In this document: piece after piece, positions 53,853-62,903 of the stretch
Numbering within the stretch: position 1 is the stretch's first letter
Layout: the number at the start of each line of letters is the position of its first letter
Assembly: GCF_014692525.1 (NCBI RefSeq)
Contig: NZ_JACNYL010000003.1
Coordinates: 496,001 to 560,000, forward strand
Length of the DNA stretch: 64,000 bases
Reading direction: 5' to 3'
Origin: Sphingobacterium chuzhouense
GTDB lineage: Bacteria > Bacteroidota > Bacteroidia > Sphingobacteriales > Sphingobacteriaceae
Program-made: the position numbers and the translations under genes
The notes under the pieces: generated by a model
Seen by the model: only the letters and a program-made list of their open reading frames with translations
Told to the model about the DNA's origin: nothing
Database searches by the model: none

Positions 53853-55340
53853 TTATAAAGTTTCCTTGACCGTATATACCACTAGCTTATTCAGCAAGGT
53901 ATCTGTCCTTTGTTTATTAAAAACCGAATCTAGCGTGATTTCATAGAGATAATCTTTCTCCATTTCACCGAGGTCTATCTGCAATCTCTTTCCTCGATTC
54001 GATATTTTCCATTCGTGTACCGACATCTGTTTAAGATTTACTTCTGGCGAACCATATTTTTGATGGTATAGATAGTTATAGCGACGAACTCGGATAGCTT
54101 TGGCTATATTAATGCTATCTCCCAGATCGATAGGTTGTGTAAAATACATTTCAAACCCGTTTTTAAGAAGATGTATGTCCGCTACATCAAACGGCGTTTT
54201 GCCGGTAAACGAAATGCGTTGGATTCCCCTATCTCCTAACCAGCCATGATCTGATTGGCCTACCCACAGACTACCATCCGGCGCAAAAACTAACCTGTTG
54301 TTTCCTTTTCGTAGCCCCTGACCATCTATAAACGGTGTCACTGCACCTTGGACCACTCCGTTTACATCTTCTAGCATAATACGAACTAGGCGTTCTTGAT
54401 TCATCTCGCCTACAATAAACTGTCCCTCAAATGGCTTTAGCATTTTATTATGTCTAATTTGAACAGGTTGGGTAGGTGAATTTGCGATGACGTTATGTGG
54501 AAAAATCACAGCAGGCTTCTCCCGCATTGCATTTAATGTATCCGCATTCAGTTCAAATGGGTTGCCTCTATTCCATCCCTTCGTCCATACCAAGCTTGCC
54601 GGATGTCCGTAAAATTTACCTTCCTGGACATAGTGCAAGGGGCTCGATCCTACCCAATCTCCTTGGTTATCGGTAACAAACAGCCTTCCTTTTGCATCAA
54701 GCCCTAATCCATTAGGCGAACGAAAACCCGAAGCAAACGGCAAAATCTCTCCGTTTTTTTTCATTTTCATCACCCAACCTCTATAGGGTACAATGGAAAA
54801 CATAGGTTTACCTTCCCGACTCTTGCCGTCCATCAACGTATCTCCTCGAAGCTCAGCAGATATCCCTCCTCCCGCTGAGGAAGAATTCAAGGCAAAATAC
54901 AAATTGCCGTCGCTGTCTTCCACGGGGCCATAGGTAAATTCATGATAGTTTCCCGTCATACCAAATCCGTCATATACCGTTTCATACATATCCGCCTTTC
55001 CATCGCCATCGGTATCCTTGATCCGTGTTAGTTCGGGTAATTGCATGACCAGCATCTCACGGTCATTAATAACCTTTAAACCAAGCGGTTCGTGCAGACC
55101 TGTTGCAAAAACACGCCATTCCTTCGTATCCGGTTCGTAAATCATCACCTCTCCCCGCATAAAAGCCGCAACCAACCGACCATCTGCTAAAAAATCCAAT
55201 GCGGCTACTTCTGCTGTCAACCCACGAGGTGTTTCAATAGTATCTATTTGAAAAGATGCACCCTCACTGACTAGAACATCGCCTTGACAAGCCGCTAAAG
55301 CTATCGACGCGCCTAAAAAATATGTAATCGCCGTTCTCAT
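53853..55340 (-). CDS. Beta-propeller lipoprotein, PQQ-dehydrogenase-like
   Basis: A 495-residue lipoprotein (lipobox LAAC, Cys18). The body is a propeller related to glucose/sorbosone dehydrogenases and the planctomycete-type membrane-bound dehydrogenase domain: EPLGLKVINDREMLV, DTDGDGKADMYETVYDGF, ASGFRSPNGLGLDAKGRLFVTDNQGDW, GNNRLVFAPDGSLWVGQSDHGW. A C-terminal beta domain follows. No heme motif is present. It overlaps the cupredoxin stop by one base, so electron transfer between the two is a natural guess. Cofactor and substrate unknown. Confidence 0.78.
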   Translation of the reverse strand: MRTAITYFLGASIALAACQGDVLVSEGASFQIDTIETPRGLTAEVAALDFLADGRLVAAFMRGEVMIYEPDTKEWRVFATGLHEPLGLKVINDREMLVMQLPELTRIKDTDGDGKADMYETVYDGFGMTGNYHEFTYGPVEDSDGNLYFALNSSSAGGGISAELRGDTLMDGKSREGKPMFSIVPYRGWVMKMKKNGEILPFASGFRSPNGLGLDAKGRLFVTDNQGDWVGSSPLHYVQEGKFYGHPASLVWTKGWNRGNPFELNADTLNAMREKPAVIFPHNVIANSPTQPVQIRHNKMLKPFEGQFIVGEMNQERLVRIMLEDVNGVVQGAVTPFIDGQGLRKGNNRLVFAPDGSLWVGQSDHGWLGDRGIQRISFTGKTPFDVADIHLLKNGFEMYFTQPIDLGDSINIAKAIRVRRYNYLYHQKYGSPEVNLKQMSVHEWKISNRGKRLQIDLGEMEKDYLYEITLDSVFNKQRTDTLLNKLVVYTVKETL

Positions 55341-56470
55341 TATTTCTCTATTCTAAACTCCACACTAAATTGCTTTCCGTTTTTTTTATCCAAGACAAGC
55401 GGCCCAGCCGGTAATGGTACGCCATTATAATAACAGGTTATTTTTTTTTCTTCTGTATGGTGAAAAACAACATTATCATCTAATGTTGGAATCCGAAAAT
55501 GACGTACAATCCCATTTTTATTTTCCAATTCTCTTATCGTTTCAAAAATCTCGATACCTTCTACGATATAACAAAATTCTAAATAACCACCATCCGTTAC
55601 CCGATATCCTTTAAATTTAGGCGGATTCTTGTTTGTATTTTGTTCGCCGATCGTTAGTACGGCCGGCCGGGTTTCGCGGTACACAATTGTCCCTTCTATC
55701 TTCGCTTTCGCATCTTTATGGCCTTTCCACAACTCCGTATTATCGACAAACCCGTCTTTCCATACAAATCTCATCTGACACGGGGTTGCATCCCAACAAA
55801 AGGATATGTTTCCAGGTAAGTGGACAGCAATTGCTGCTGGGCTTGCGCCATCAATATATAGTCGATAATAATAAGGAGGTACCAATTCATAAGGATGATT
55901 TTTGGTTTCTGCATGAACATGTACTTTATTCTTAACATGGTGTGGCACTGCTTTATCCTCTGTCAACACGGGCATTTCACCAGATTCATTCACATACATC
56001 GCTCCGTACATGACATGTCCGTGTCCTGGTAGAGTACAAACATACGGATATACCCCCTCTTTTGATGGTGCTGTGAAAGACAATGTTTCTGTTTGATCTG
56101 CATGTAAAACAGACGTATGCCACATCACGTCATCAGTTTCGGGAATATAACTTTTTGCTACTCCTTCTGCCCCCAATTTGGCGGCGAGATTTACCACCTT
56201 TTCTCGAGATTTCGGCCGGATAACCAAGAGGTTATGATCCATATCGTCTGTATTCGTAAAACGAAGGACGACCTGTTGCCCTGGAACAACATGAAATCTA
56301 GGTAGACTAAACTGCAATCCGGGTAATACCGATATGTTAATTTCCTTAGGTGGTTCTTTTTGGGTTAAATATCCCTCTTTGTAACCCAAAATACCGATAA
56401 CTATCAAAAAAGCAAAAGCTACGGCAACCAGCTTCTTAACCGTTGGCGTTGTTTTTAATATTGTCTTCAT
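55340..56470 (-). CDS. Azurin/auracyanin-like cupredoxin with C-terminal beta domain
   Basis: A 376-residue membrane-anchored blue-copper protein. One N-terminal hydrophobic helix (about 12-30) serves as anchor or uncleaved signal. The cupredoxin domain (about 45-165) has all type 1 copper ligands: His79 (DMDHN), then Cys145, His150 and Met154 in CTLPGHGHVM, the azurin spacing. A second domain (about 195-376; PYYYRLYIDGASPAAIAV, then YLEFCYIVEG) resembles beta-sandwiches seen in cytochrome/propeller fusion proteins. Electron carrier between the exported dehydrogenases and the respiratory chain is inferred. It overlaps the enolase gene stop by four bases (ATGA). Confidence 0.85.
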   Translation of the reverse strand: MKTILKTTPTVKKLVAVAFAFLIVIGILGYKEGYLTQKEPPKEINISVLPGLQFSLPRFHVVPGQQVVLRFTNTDDMDHNLLVIRPKSREKVVNLAAKLGAEGVAKSYIPETDDVMWHTSVLHADQTETLSFTAPSKEGVYPYVCTLPGHGHVMYGAMYVNESGEMPVLTEDKAVPHHVKNKVHVHAETKNHPYELVPPYYYRLYIDGASPAAIAVHLPGNISFCWDATPCQMRFVWKDGFVDNTELWKGHKDAKAKIEGTIVYRETRPAVLTIGEQNTNKNPPKFKGYRVTDGGYLEFCYIVEGIEIFETIRELENKNGIVRHFRIPTLDDNVVFHHTEEKKITCYYNGVPLPAGPLVLDKKNGKQFSVEFRIEK

Positions 56471-57858
56471 AATCCCTGCCTCGCAATCCCCATCATTTGT
56501 TGGTAATATGTTGAAATGGAAAAAATACCACCTGCAGTGTCATAAAAATTTTGGTCTAATGTAAATATGCCGTTTACCACCCGCGTCCATTTAGCGTCCG
56601 CAAGCGGATGTCTCTTCTTCATATTTTCCCAATTCACATAGTTCATATCACCATTGGTTTCCATCAATCCCATCCCAATTGTAGGAAAAGGAGCCAGTGT
56701 AGCAGCAACATTCTTGTTCCACTCCATCAAAATTGGATTGACTGTCAAATCTGCGCACAAACATGGTATATCATTTTCATGGGCTATCTTAGCAATCTTA
56801 ACGGTCTGACTTAATGTCTTTGCTATACCTTTCAAGATAAATGATTTATATCCCAACGCAATCTTACGACGGGCATCCTCTTCGCTGTGAATACTCTCGT
56901 CGGCTCCGATAATTACTCCGAGATCCGAAACGTCTTCATTGTCACTCTCCCCAAAAGGTTCTTCATATAATAGGATATGTTCAAATGCGCCAATTTCTTT
57001 TGCGTAATCCAGATACTTTCGCAATGTTTCCTTTTTTTCATAGCGTCCATTGGCATCCATCGTATAATAGATTCTGTTTATCCTTTTATTCCTTTCCCTA
57101 TTAAGGATATCATGGATCTCTTTTAATCTCGCTTTATCCTGTTGCAACATCTTTTCTTGCTCACCAGGACTTCCCGTTTTTATCTTAAATACAAAATATC
57201 CTTCTTCAGCTGCCTTTTTAATATCTGCCAGTGGCATGTCATAAGAAATCTGAAACATAACAGCGATCTTATCATTTTTGTGACTAAACGCTTGACGATA
57301 AGTCGAAGGTATAAGTTCGGTAAATGTTGAGATACCGTTCTCTTCTGCATATAACATCCACATTGCATTATCGATACTAACCAAGGCATTGTATACAAAA
57401 TTTATATTAAGATTAGGATATCCTGTTAGTTTTTTACCTTCTTCGATCAACCAAGGTAGCATTTCGTCAAACAGCTTTATCGGGCTATCTAATGATCGTC
57501 CTTCTATCCATTTTAACGCTTTATTTGTTAGCACAAACATATTTGCATTTCCGTTGGATTCAGAGGTAGAGGCAAATATCTCCGCATCGCCATATAGGAC
57601 ACTCTGCGTAGCTAATCCCAGTCCCTGTTTTCTCTTATCGTTCTCGAGCAAAACGACTATTTGCCATAATTCGCTGAGATATGCTCCTTTAAATCCAAAA
57701 GGAAACCGGAGCTTCTCTCTTTCAAAATCTGACTTTGTTTTTATGATTGTTGATTGATTTATCATTTCTAACTTTCTACCCGTGTTTGCATTTCCTATCT
57801 TTATTCTTGTTGAAGCCCATAAAATAGCAGAACTTGTCAAGAAATATCTACGATCCAT
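56467..57858 (-). CDS. Enolase-superfamily enzyme (muconate-lactonizing subgroup) with export-like N-terminus
   Basis: A 463-residue enolase-superfamily protein. The catalytic set is KxK (Lys225, Lys227), metal ligands Asp268 (MDAN), Glu300 (YEEPF) and Asp320 (GADES), and Lys343 (ILKGIAK). The second base is Lys rather than the His-Asp dyad of mandelate racemase and most sugar-acid dehydratases. This places it in the MLE subgroup (cycloisomerases, dipeptide epimerases, N-acylamino acid racemases). The N-terminus MDRRYFLTSSAILWAS resembles a Tat signal, unusual for this superfamily. Substrate unknown; an acid with an abstractable alpha proton is expected. Confidence 0.82.
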   Translation of the reverse strand: MDRRYFLTSSAILWASTRIKIGNANTGRKLEMINQSTIIKTKSDFEREKLRFPFGFKGAYLSELWQIVVLLENDKRKQGLGLATQSVLYGDAEIFASTSESNGNANMFVLTNKALKWIEGRSLDSPIKLFDEMLPWLIEEGKKLTGYPNLNINFVYNALVSIDNAMWMLYAEENGISTFTELIPSTYRQAFSHKNDKIAVMFQISYDMPLADIKKAAEEGYFVFKIKTGSPGEQEKMLQQDKARLKEIHDILNRERNKRINRIYYTMDANGRYEKKETLRKYLDYAKEIGAFEHILLYEEPFGESDNEDVSDLGVIIGADESIHSEEDARRKIALGYKSFILKGIAKTLSQTVKIAKIAHENDIPCLCADLTVNPILMEWNKNVAATLAPFPTIGMGLMETNGDMNYVNWENMKKRHPLADAKWTRVVNGIFTLDQNFYDTAGGIFSISTYYQQMMGIARQGL

Positions 57859-57867
57859 TGCTATCTT

Positions 57868-59289
57868 TTATGTTCCACTTTGGCTACTTGCTTTATTTTT
57901 CCTCAAATTATCCATTAACCAATTGTAGGTTTTCTGTCGCTGTGGAGGATATATCTTATGTTCCCCTTCAGGGATGATAAAAGTTTGTTTTGGTGCTTGC
58001 ACCATGTTATATGCCGCATAGAAGGAGGTGGGTGGTGTGGTGGCATCGTTAAAACCCCAAGAAAAGAAACCCGGTACATTGATATGTGCGGCAAAATTGA
58101 CCACATCGTAATAAGACAATGCTTCTAATACTTCCTTTTCCTTACCTTCATATAATTCTGGGCGCAGAAAAAAATGTGGCCATCCCCCTGCCCGCTCATA
58201 TAAATAGCCTGAAAAATCACACATGGCGGGACATAACGCGACAAAATAATCGATACGCTTATCTAATGAGGTAGTGATGATGGAAAGCGCTCCTCCTTGG
58301 CTTGATCCCCAAGCACCCAAATTTTCGCCATCGAAGTTGGGCAGGTCATAAATTAGATCGACGGCACGCGTACAACCTAAGAGTACATTATGGTAATAAA
58401 AAGAATCTCGGTTGTCTATACCTTTATACATATAGTCCTTAAGCTCATTGTTCTTCAAATCCTCATAATATGCTTGACTTTCTGTAACGGGTTTACTATG
58501 TATATACAAATCGAGCGTGATGAATCCCTTCGCGGAATTTGCCTTATCGCCTGACAATGGAGCCCAACCTGCTCCGGGAAATCGTATAATCGCAGGATAC
58601 TTCCCTTCCTTTTCCGGAATACAGAGTACGGCATAAAATTTTTCGACGTTTTCACTCAGAAATTCATATTCAACCTGATAAACATTAACGTCCTCTGTGG
58701 TTCTGTTTTCCAATAAGGTTAGCTTTTTATGGAGAGGCACAGATTTAGACTTTTGAATCGCTGTGTGCCAAAAAACGGAAAAATCCTTAGGTTGCTTAAC
58801 CGTTGGTTTAATTTCCTCCGGTGCGAATGCTGCCGTTGCCCGAGCGTTATAAGGGTGTCCGTCGACATCCATTTTCACGTCGCACCTTAAAAAACCGGGC
58901 TTCTGCATTGTCCCGCCAGAGATCAATGCTTCCCCGCCTTTTATCTCCACTTCACCACGTTTCGTAAGCTGCATCTTTTCGGGGCCTATTTCAAATTGGA
59001 TTTTTTCATTGTCGCAAGCCACACCGTTTTTGTATGCCTTTACGACAAAGACAGCTTCCTCTCCTATATCATATATCCAATCTTGCTTTTCCAATACCAC
59101 GGCAATTTCAACCGCCGTGGTGGTTTTCTTTTTCTCGGATACGACGTCTATACCTTTTAGATCTTGTGCCTGTGCTCGCCAAAATACACCGCTTAAAAAT
59201 ATAAAAGCTATTGAGCAGAAAGCAAAAGCCTTACAAGCGTTAACGTACCCGGAAAGAACACCAAATTTTGAATAAATATTTCTTATCAT
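57868..59289 (-). CDS. Exported acetyl xylan esterase (AXE1/CE7-like) family hydrolase
   Basis: A 473-residue hydrolase with a signal peptide ending near RAQAQ. An N-terminal Ig-like beta domain (about 45-155) precedes an AXE1-type alpha/beta hydrolase. The latter has VYQVEYEFLSENVEKFYAVLCIPEKEGKYPAIIRFPGAGW, the nucleophile in GAWGSSQGGALSI, the Asp region WGFNDATTPP and the final His in EGEHKI. Family members deacetylate xylan oligosaccharides or related acetylated substrates. The ATG at 59289 is favoured over 59358, as it starts the signal peptide. It lies 9 bp before the enolase-like gene. Confidence 0.85.
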   Translation of the reverse strand: MIRNIYSKFGVLSGYVNACKAFAFCSIAFIFLSGVFWRAQAQDLKGIDVVSEKKKTTTAVEIAVVLEKQDWIYDIGEEAVFVVKAYKNGVACDNEKIQFEIGPEKMQLTKRGEVEIKGGEALISGGTMQKPGFLRCDVKMDVDGHPYNARATAAFAPEEIKPTVKQPKDFSVFWHTAIQKSKSVPLHKKLTLLENRTTEDVNVYQVEYEFLSENVEKFYAVLCIPEKEGKYPAIIRFPGAGWAPLSGDKANSAKGFITLDLYIHSKPVTESQAYYEDLKNNELKDYMYKGIDNRDSFYYHNVLLGCTRAVDLIYDLPNFDGENLGAWGSSQGGALSIITTSLDKRIDYFVALCPAMCDFSGYLYERAGGWPHFFLRPELYEGKEKEVLEALSYYDVVNFAAHINVPGFFSWGFNDATTPPTSFYAAYNMVQAPKQTFIIPEGEHKIYPPQRQKTYNWLMDNLRKNKASSQSGT

Positions 59290-59321
59290 CTCTTTTCTTA
59301 TTGGAAGTTTCAGATTTATAG

Positions 59322-59387
59322 TATAAACGAATTTAGAAACATTATTTATTACATCCAAGTTTTTTCACAAACTATCAACGAATTTAG
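59322..59387. repeat. Two 15-bp direct repeats, TATnAACGAATTTAG
   Basis: TATAAACGAATTTAG (59322-59336) and TATCAACGAATTTAG (59373-59387) differ by one base and start 51 bp apart. They sit between the TonB-dependent receptor and esterase genes; the second copy contains the receptor stop codon. Either a regulator site pair or a duplication scar. Confidence 0.5.
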
Positions 59388-61570
59388 TTAACTTCCTTTT
59401 TACCCGAATTTCCTACAAAACTAGTTTTGATAGTTAAACCATACATTCGTGGCTCCGCTAAATGTACTGCTCCAAAATCATAAGCATAATCAATATATGT
59501 TTTATTCATCAGATTGGATACCCATAAAGCTGCTTCCATTCTTTTATACTGAAAGCCTAAACGGAAATTTAGCAGATTATACGCATCTTGCTGGATTGTA
59601 TTCGCCAGATTAAAATACTGTTTTCCGATATTTCTGTGCTCCAGCCTCGCAAATAATTTAGAATTTGTATTTGAAGCCAAACTTCGGGTATATTGTAATG
59701 ACAAAAACGAAGTTGTTTGGGGTGTAAAGATCTGTTTATTACCACTTAAATCTTTATTTTCTCCATCATCTGCAATAATCAGTTCTCTATAAGAAGCATT
59801 GGTATAGCCAAAAGTATAGGTAAATTCAAGCCCCTTAACAGGAAGGCCAGAGAGTTCTAATTCTACACCTTTGCTCTCCAACTTTGCCGCATTGCGAATT
59901 AATGTCAGTGCTTCCGGCATAATTAGAACAGGGATCTGTCCGTTTTTTATCCGGGTATAAAATAAAGTAGCATTCAACCTTAATCTTTTGCCTGCAAACA
60001 TATTTTTGCTTCCTATTTCAAAGTTGTCACTATATTCCGAATCGTACGGAACAAGAGGTGGCGCTGAAGGGTCAGAAGACAATTGACTGATACCTCCGGC
60101 TCTAAATCCTTTACTATATATTCCATAAAAATTATGTTCTTTGGACAAGCTGTAATTCAATGCAATTTTCGGGCTAAAGTTTCCGTACGCTTCAGAAGCT
60201 GACGTATCCGTCCTTGTAATGACTGCTTCTCCGCCATCTGGGAGAAATACGCCTTCTATCTTCTGTTTCTTATGCTCATAATCGTATCTCAATCCAACAA
60301 TTAAAGATAATGATGAAGATAGTAGATAATCTATTTGTCCGAAACCTGCGAAACCGTAGCCCGTAAGGTTATTGATATTGATGTCAGTAAAATTGGTTAT
60401 CGGAGAACCGTACATTTCTGCGTCATCGCCATAATAAGTCCCCTGTTTAACTGGATTTTCCTGTATAAAACCGTAAATACCCGTATTCCATCTTAATTTG
60501 GATATGGAATGTAAAGGAGACGAAAGCCGGATCTCATGCATAAAAACTTTACTTCTGTTCCATTTTTCACCATAGTTATTCACAACGGCTACAATATCGT
60601 AATTGGAAAAATCACCATCTATCGGGTCTTCGTAAAAACGATAGTTGTCCTGGTAGGAAGTCTGGGAGTTCAATACATAATTGTCATGCTGATATGTGGC
60701 AGCCAAAGAAAGATTGAAAGTCTTATCCCTCATTCTGGATATCCTGTTTTGGTTTAATGTATACGGGTTTTCAAAAGCCTCTTGCACACCAGAGACCAAT
60801 GGGAAAGCTCCGCTGTTCAATTGTAATTGGTGTTTTAGATTAACCAAAAACGTCAGCCGCTTGTTAGTTTGGTATTTCAAAAAGTAATTTCCCTGGCTCA
60901 TATTCAGATCATCGTAAGATGAACCCGTAAATTCGTTTAGAGAAAATCCATCTTTGAGCTGGAACAGACCTGTTGCTCCAGCAAATAATTTATCGGTAAT
61001 GACGGGAATCCCTATACCTGCAGTATAACGCTGCAAGCCAAAATTTCCATAATCTATTCCGGCAAAACCCCGTATCTGATTATCCGGCTGCTTAGTTATT
61101 ATATTAATAACTCCTCCACTGGCGTTTCTACCATACAGTGTGCCTTGTGGCCCCCTTAAAACTTCTATTCTTTCTATGTCGTTCAACTGTGAGATATAGG
61201 TATCCAAACTGAATTGGTTTACGCCGTCGACATAAACAGCCACAGCAGGTTCGTATGAAGAAGTTGTTACCCCCCTTATACTGACAACGCTTCTGAGATC
61301 GCCGGGATGTGCTGCATACAGATTGGGAACAACTGCGGACAGATCCTTCACATCCCATATCCGGATATCATTGATTTCTTTAGCATTTAAAACACTGAGG
61401 CTTAGCGGGGTTTTCTGCATATCCGTTTCCGTTTTATCCGCTGTTACTATTACTTCAGTTAACTGATATCCAGATCTTTCATCGATGTCTTGGCGGCTAG
61501 TCCGATCCTGCGATCGACTATAGTTGAGTAAACCACACAAAAGAAATGAGATTGTATATACTATTCTCAT
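59384..61570 (-). CDS. TonB-dependent outer-membrane receptor (non-SusC type)
   Basis: A 728-residue receptor of the FecA/CirA-like class. The TonB box region is LTEVIVTADKTETDMQKTPLS, and the plug has SIRGVTTSSYEPAVAVYVDGV and RIEVLRGPQGTLYGRNASGGVINIIT. The barrel ends in Ile-Lys-Thr-Ser-Phe plus a short tail. There is no carboxypeptidase-like extension or SusD partner. It could import a small ligand or siderophore, but its place between two esterase genes suggests a substrate-specific porter for the product of those enzymes. Confidence 0.93.
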   Translation of the reverse strand: MRIVYTISFLLCGLLNYSRSQDRTSRQDIDERSGYQLTEVIVTADKTETDMQKTPLSLSVLNAKEINDIRIWDVKDLSAVVPNLYAAHPGDLRSVVSIRGVTTSSYEPAVAVYVDGVNQFSLDTYISQLNDIERIEVLRGPQGTLYGRNASGGVINIITKQPDNQIRGFAGIDYGNFGLQRYTAGIGIPVITDKLFAGATGLFQLKDGFSLNEFTGSSYDDLNMSQGNYFLKYQTNKRLTFLVNLKHQLQLNSGAFPLVSGVQEAFENPYTLNQNRISRMRDKTFNLSLAATYQHDNYVLNSQTSYQDNYRFYEDPIDGDFSNYDIVAVVNNYGEKWNRSKVFMHEIRLSSPLHSISKLRWNTGIYGFIQENPVKQGTYYGDDAEMYGSPITNFTDININNLTGYGFAGFGQIDYLLSSSLSLIVGLRYDYEHKKQKIEGVFLPDGGEAVITRTDTSASEAYGNFSPKIALNYSLSKEHNFYGIYSKGFRAGGISQLSSDPSAPPLVPYDSEYSDNFEIGSKNMFAGKRLRLNATLFYTRIKNGQIPVLIMPEALTLIRNAAKLESKGVELELSGLPVKGLEFTYTFGYTNASYRELIIADDGENKDLSGNKQIFTPQTTSFLSLQYTRSLASNTNSKLFARLEHRNIGKQYFNLANTIQQDAYNLLNFRLGFQYKRMEAALWVSNLMNKTYIDYAYDFGAVHLAEPRMYGLTIKTSFVGNSGKKEVN

Positions 61571-61603
61571 ACAATAAATAAGGTCGGTGTGTTAATAATT
61601 ATT

Positions 61604-62719
61604 TTATCGAGCCAACCATTTCTTAAAAAAAGCTACGCCTGGTTCTACTATAGCTTCATGCCCACCTTCGTGCATAACCATATCAATCTGATTTTCTATT
61701 CCTAACTTCTGGTAGTGTATCTTTGCTCGTTCATATTCCTCCATGACCTGTGGCCAGTGCGCGATCCTATCTTTCTTACCATGTTGTATTTGCAAGGGTC
61801 TCGGTGCTATCATGGAAACGACATCATCATCTGAAAATTCTTCCAACCAACCCGGAACATATACATAATCTTCCTTGGTAATAATAAAGGCTGAATACCG
61901 TTCATCCGGCACAACCATCTTATTTCTTCGTTCGTTAAACCAAGCCGAAACAATTCCTGCTTTAATTCGGGGTTCTAATGGCATCCAAAACATCGTTGCC
62001 ATTCCACCTAAGGAGACTCCCCACATGCCGATACGATTTCCGTCTATCCTTTCATCTTCCAATACGACGTCTAATAGATGTTGCATGCGTGAAAATTCAA
62101 TACCTGGAATGCTAGTCTTCGCTAAACGGGCGTAACGCTCTATATTATTACGTCGTTCTATCGACCTTAAATTCATTGGTGCCAAGACCGCAAACCCAGC
62201 TTCTAACAAACCCTTTGCATAAGCGTGATAGCTTTTCCCATTTTCAAAAGGTGTCTCCGGCCCACTTCCAATACCATGTTGTGCAATGATGAGAGGCACT
62301 GGGTTATCCTTACTTGCCTCTTTTGGAAACGCCAAAATTCCTTCAGCGACAATAGCTCCGAGGGGCAAGGTAACCCATTCGGTTCGAATACCGTTTACTT
62401 CGTAGGGAACCTTTTTCATCGCACCCGTTTTTTCTAAAATGGGAGGATGAAGAACCTGTTTCCACCTTCTACGATTAGGTTCAACACTCCTCTCCAGCGC
62501 ATAACCGCTGCTATAATCTCTGTTCCAAAGTCGACTGGATCGTTCCTCATACCCATCAACTAGGTATTGGACTAAATAATCTTTTAGTTGTCGTTCGTAG
62601 CTATCGATACGTGCATCGTCTTCTTCTTTAGTCAACGTCTTTTCCTGCCCTTTAAGAGAAGAGGAAATAATTATTAAAAATAAAAGCAGCAAGTTGCTAT
62701 TTCGTGTGTTTTTAATCAT
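61604..62719 (-). CDS. Exported alpha/beta hydrolase (dienelactone hydrolase/acetyl esterase-like)
   Basis: A 371-residue secreted hydrolase; a hydrophobic signal ends near SSSLKGQ. The nucleophile is the Ser in RIGMWGVSLGGMATMFW. The Asp lies in QHGKKDRIAHWPQ and the His in MHEGGHEAIV. IIAQHGIGSGPETPF forms the oxyanion region. The overall layout resembles Bacteroidota hydrolases annotated as acetylesterases. It lies 33 bp upstream of the TonB receptor gene and is likely cotranscribed. Confidence 0.82.
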   Translation of the reverse strand: MIKNTRNSNLLLLFLIIISSSLKGQEKTLTKEEDDARIDSYERQLKDYLVQYLVDGYEERSSRLWNRDYSSGYALERSVEPNRRRWKQVLHPPILEKTGAMKKVPYEVNGIRTEWVTLPLGAIVAEGILAFPKEASKDNPVPLIIAQHGIGSGPETPFENGKSYHAYAKGLLEAGFAVLAPMNLRSIERRNNIERYARLAKTSIPGIEFSRMQHLLDVVLEDERIDGNRIGMWGVSLGGMATMFWMPLEPRIKAGIVSAWFNERRNKMVVPDERYSAFIITKEDYVYVPGWLEEFSDDDVVSMIAPRPLQIQHGKKDRIAHWPQVMEEYERAKIHYQKLGIENQIDMVMHEGGHEAIVEPGVAFFKKWLAR

Positions 62720-62903
62720 AAGTCTAATAGTATGTGTTTAACTCGATGGCTTATTAACCATCTAGAGATCTCTTTTTTTAAGCTCACCGATTCCAATCAA
62801 GCCGTTTAACCTCTGTATAAGGGCTTTCCTGTTCTTTGTCGAAACAAAAAATATCAATATCTGAATAAGGAGAAAAACACGTATGCAATACCCAATATTC
62901 ATT
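62720..62903. other. 184-bp intergenic gap
   Basis: AT-rich, with no ORF, no hairpin terminator and no exact -7 box recognised. It presumably holds the promoter of the hydrolase-receptor transcript. Confidence 0.4.

Noticed and set aside
57389..57757. 122-residue frame opposite the enolase-like gene, starting with a plausible Met
   Set aside because: It mirrors a conserved enzyme frame and shows no recognisable motif.
59239..59256. GTTAACGTACCCGGA resembling the LacI-type operator
   Set aside because: It lies within the coding region of the esterase signal peptide and lacks the TTCGGTAACGT core.
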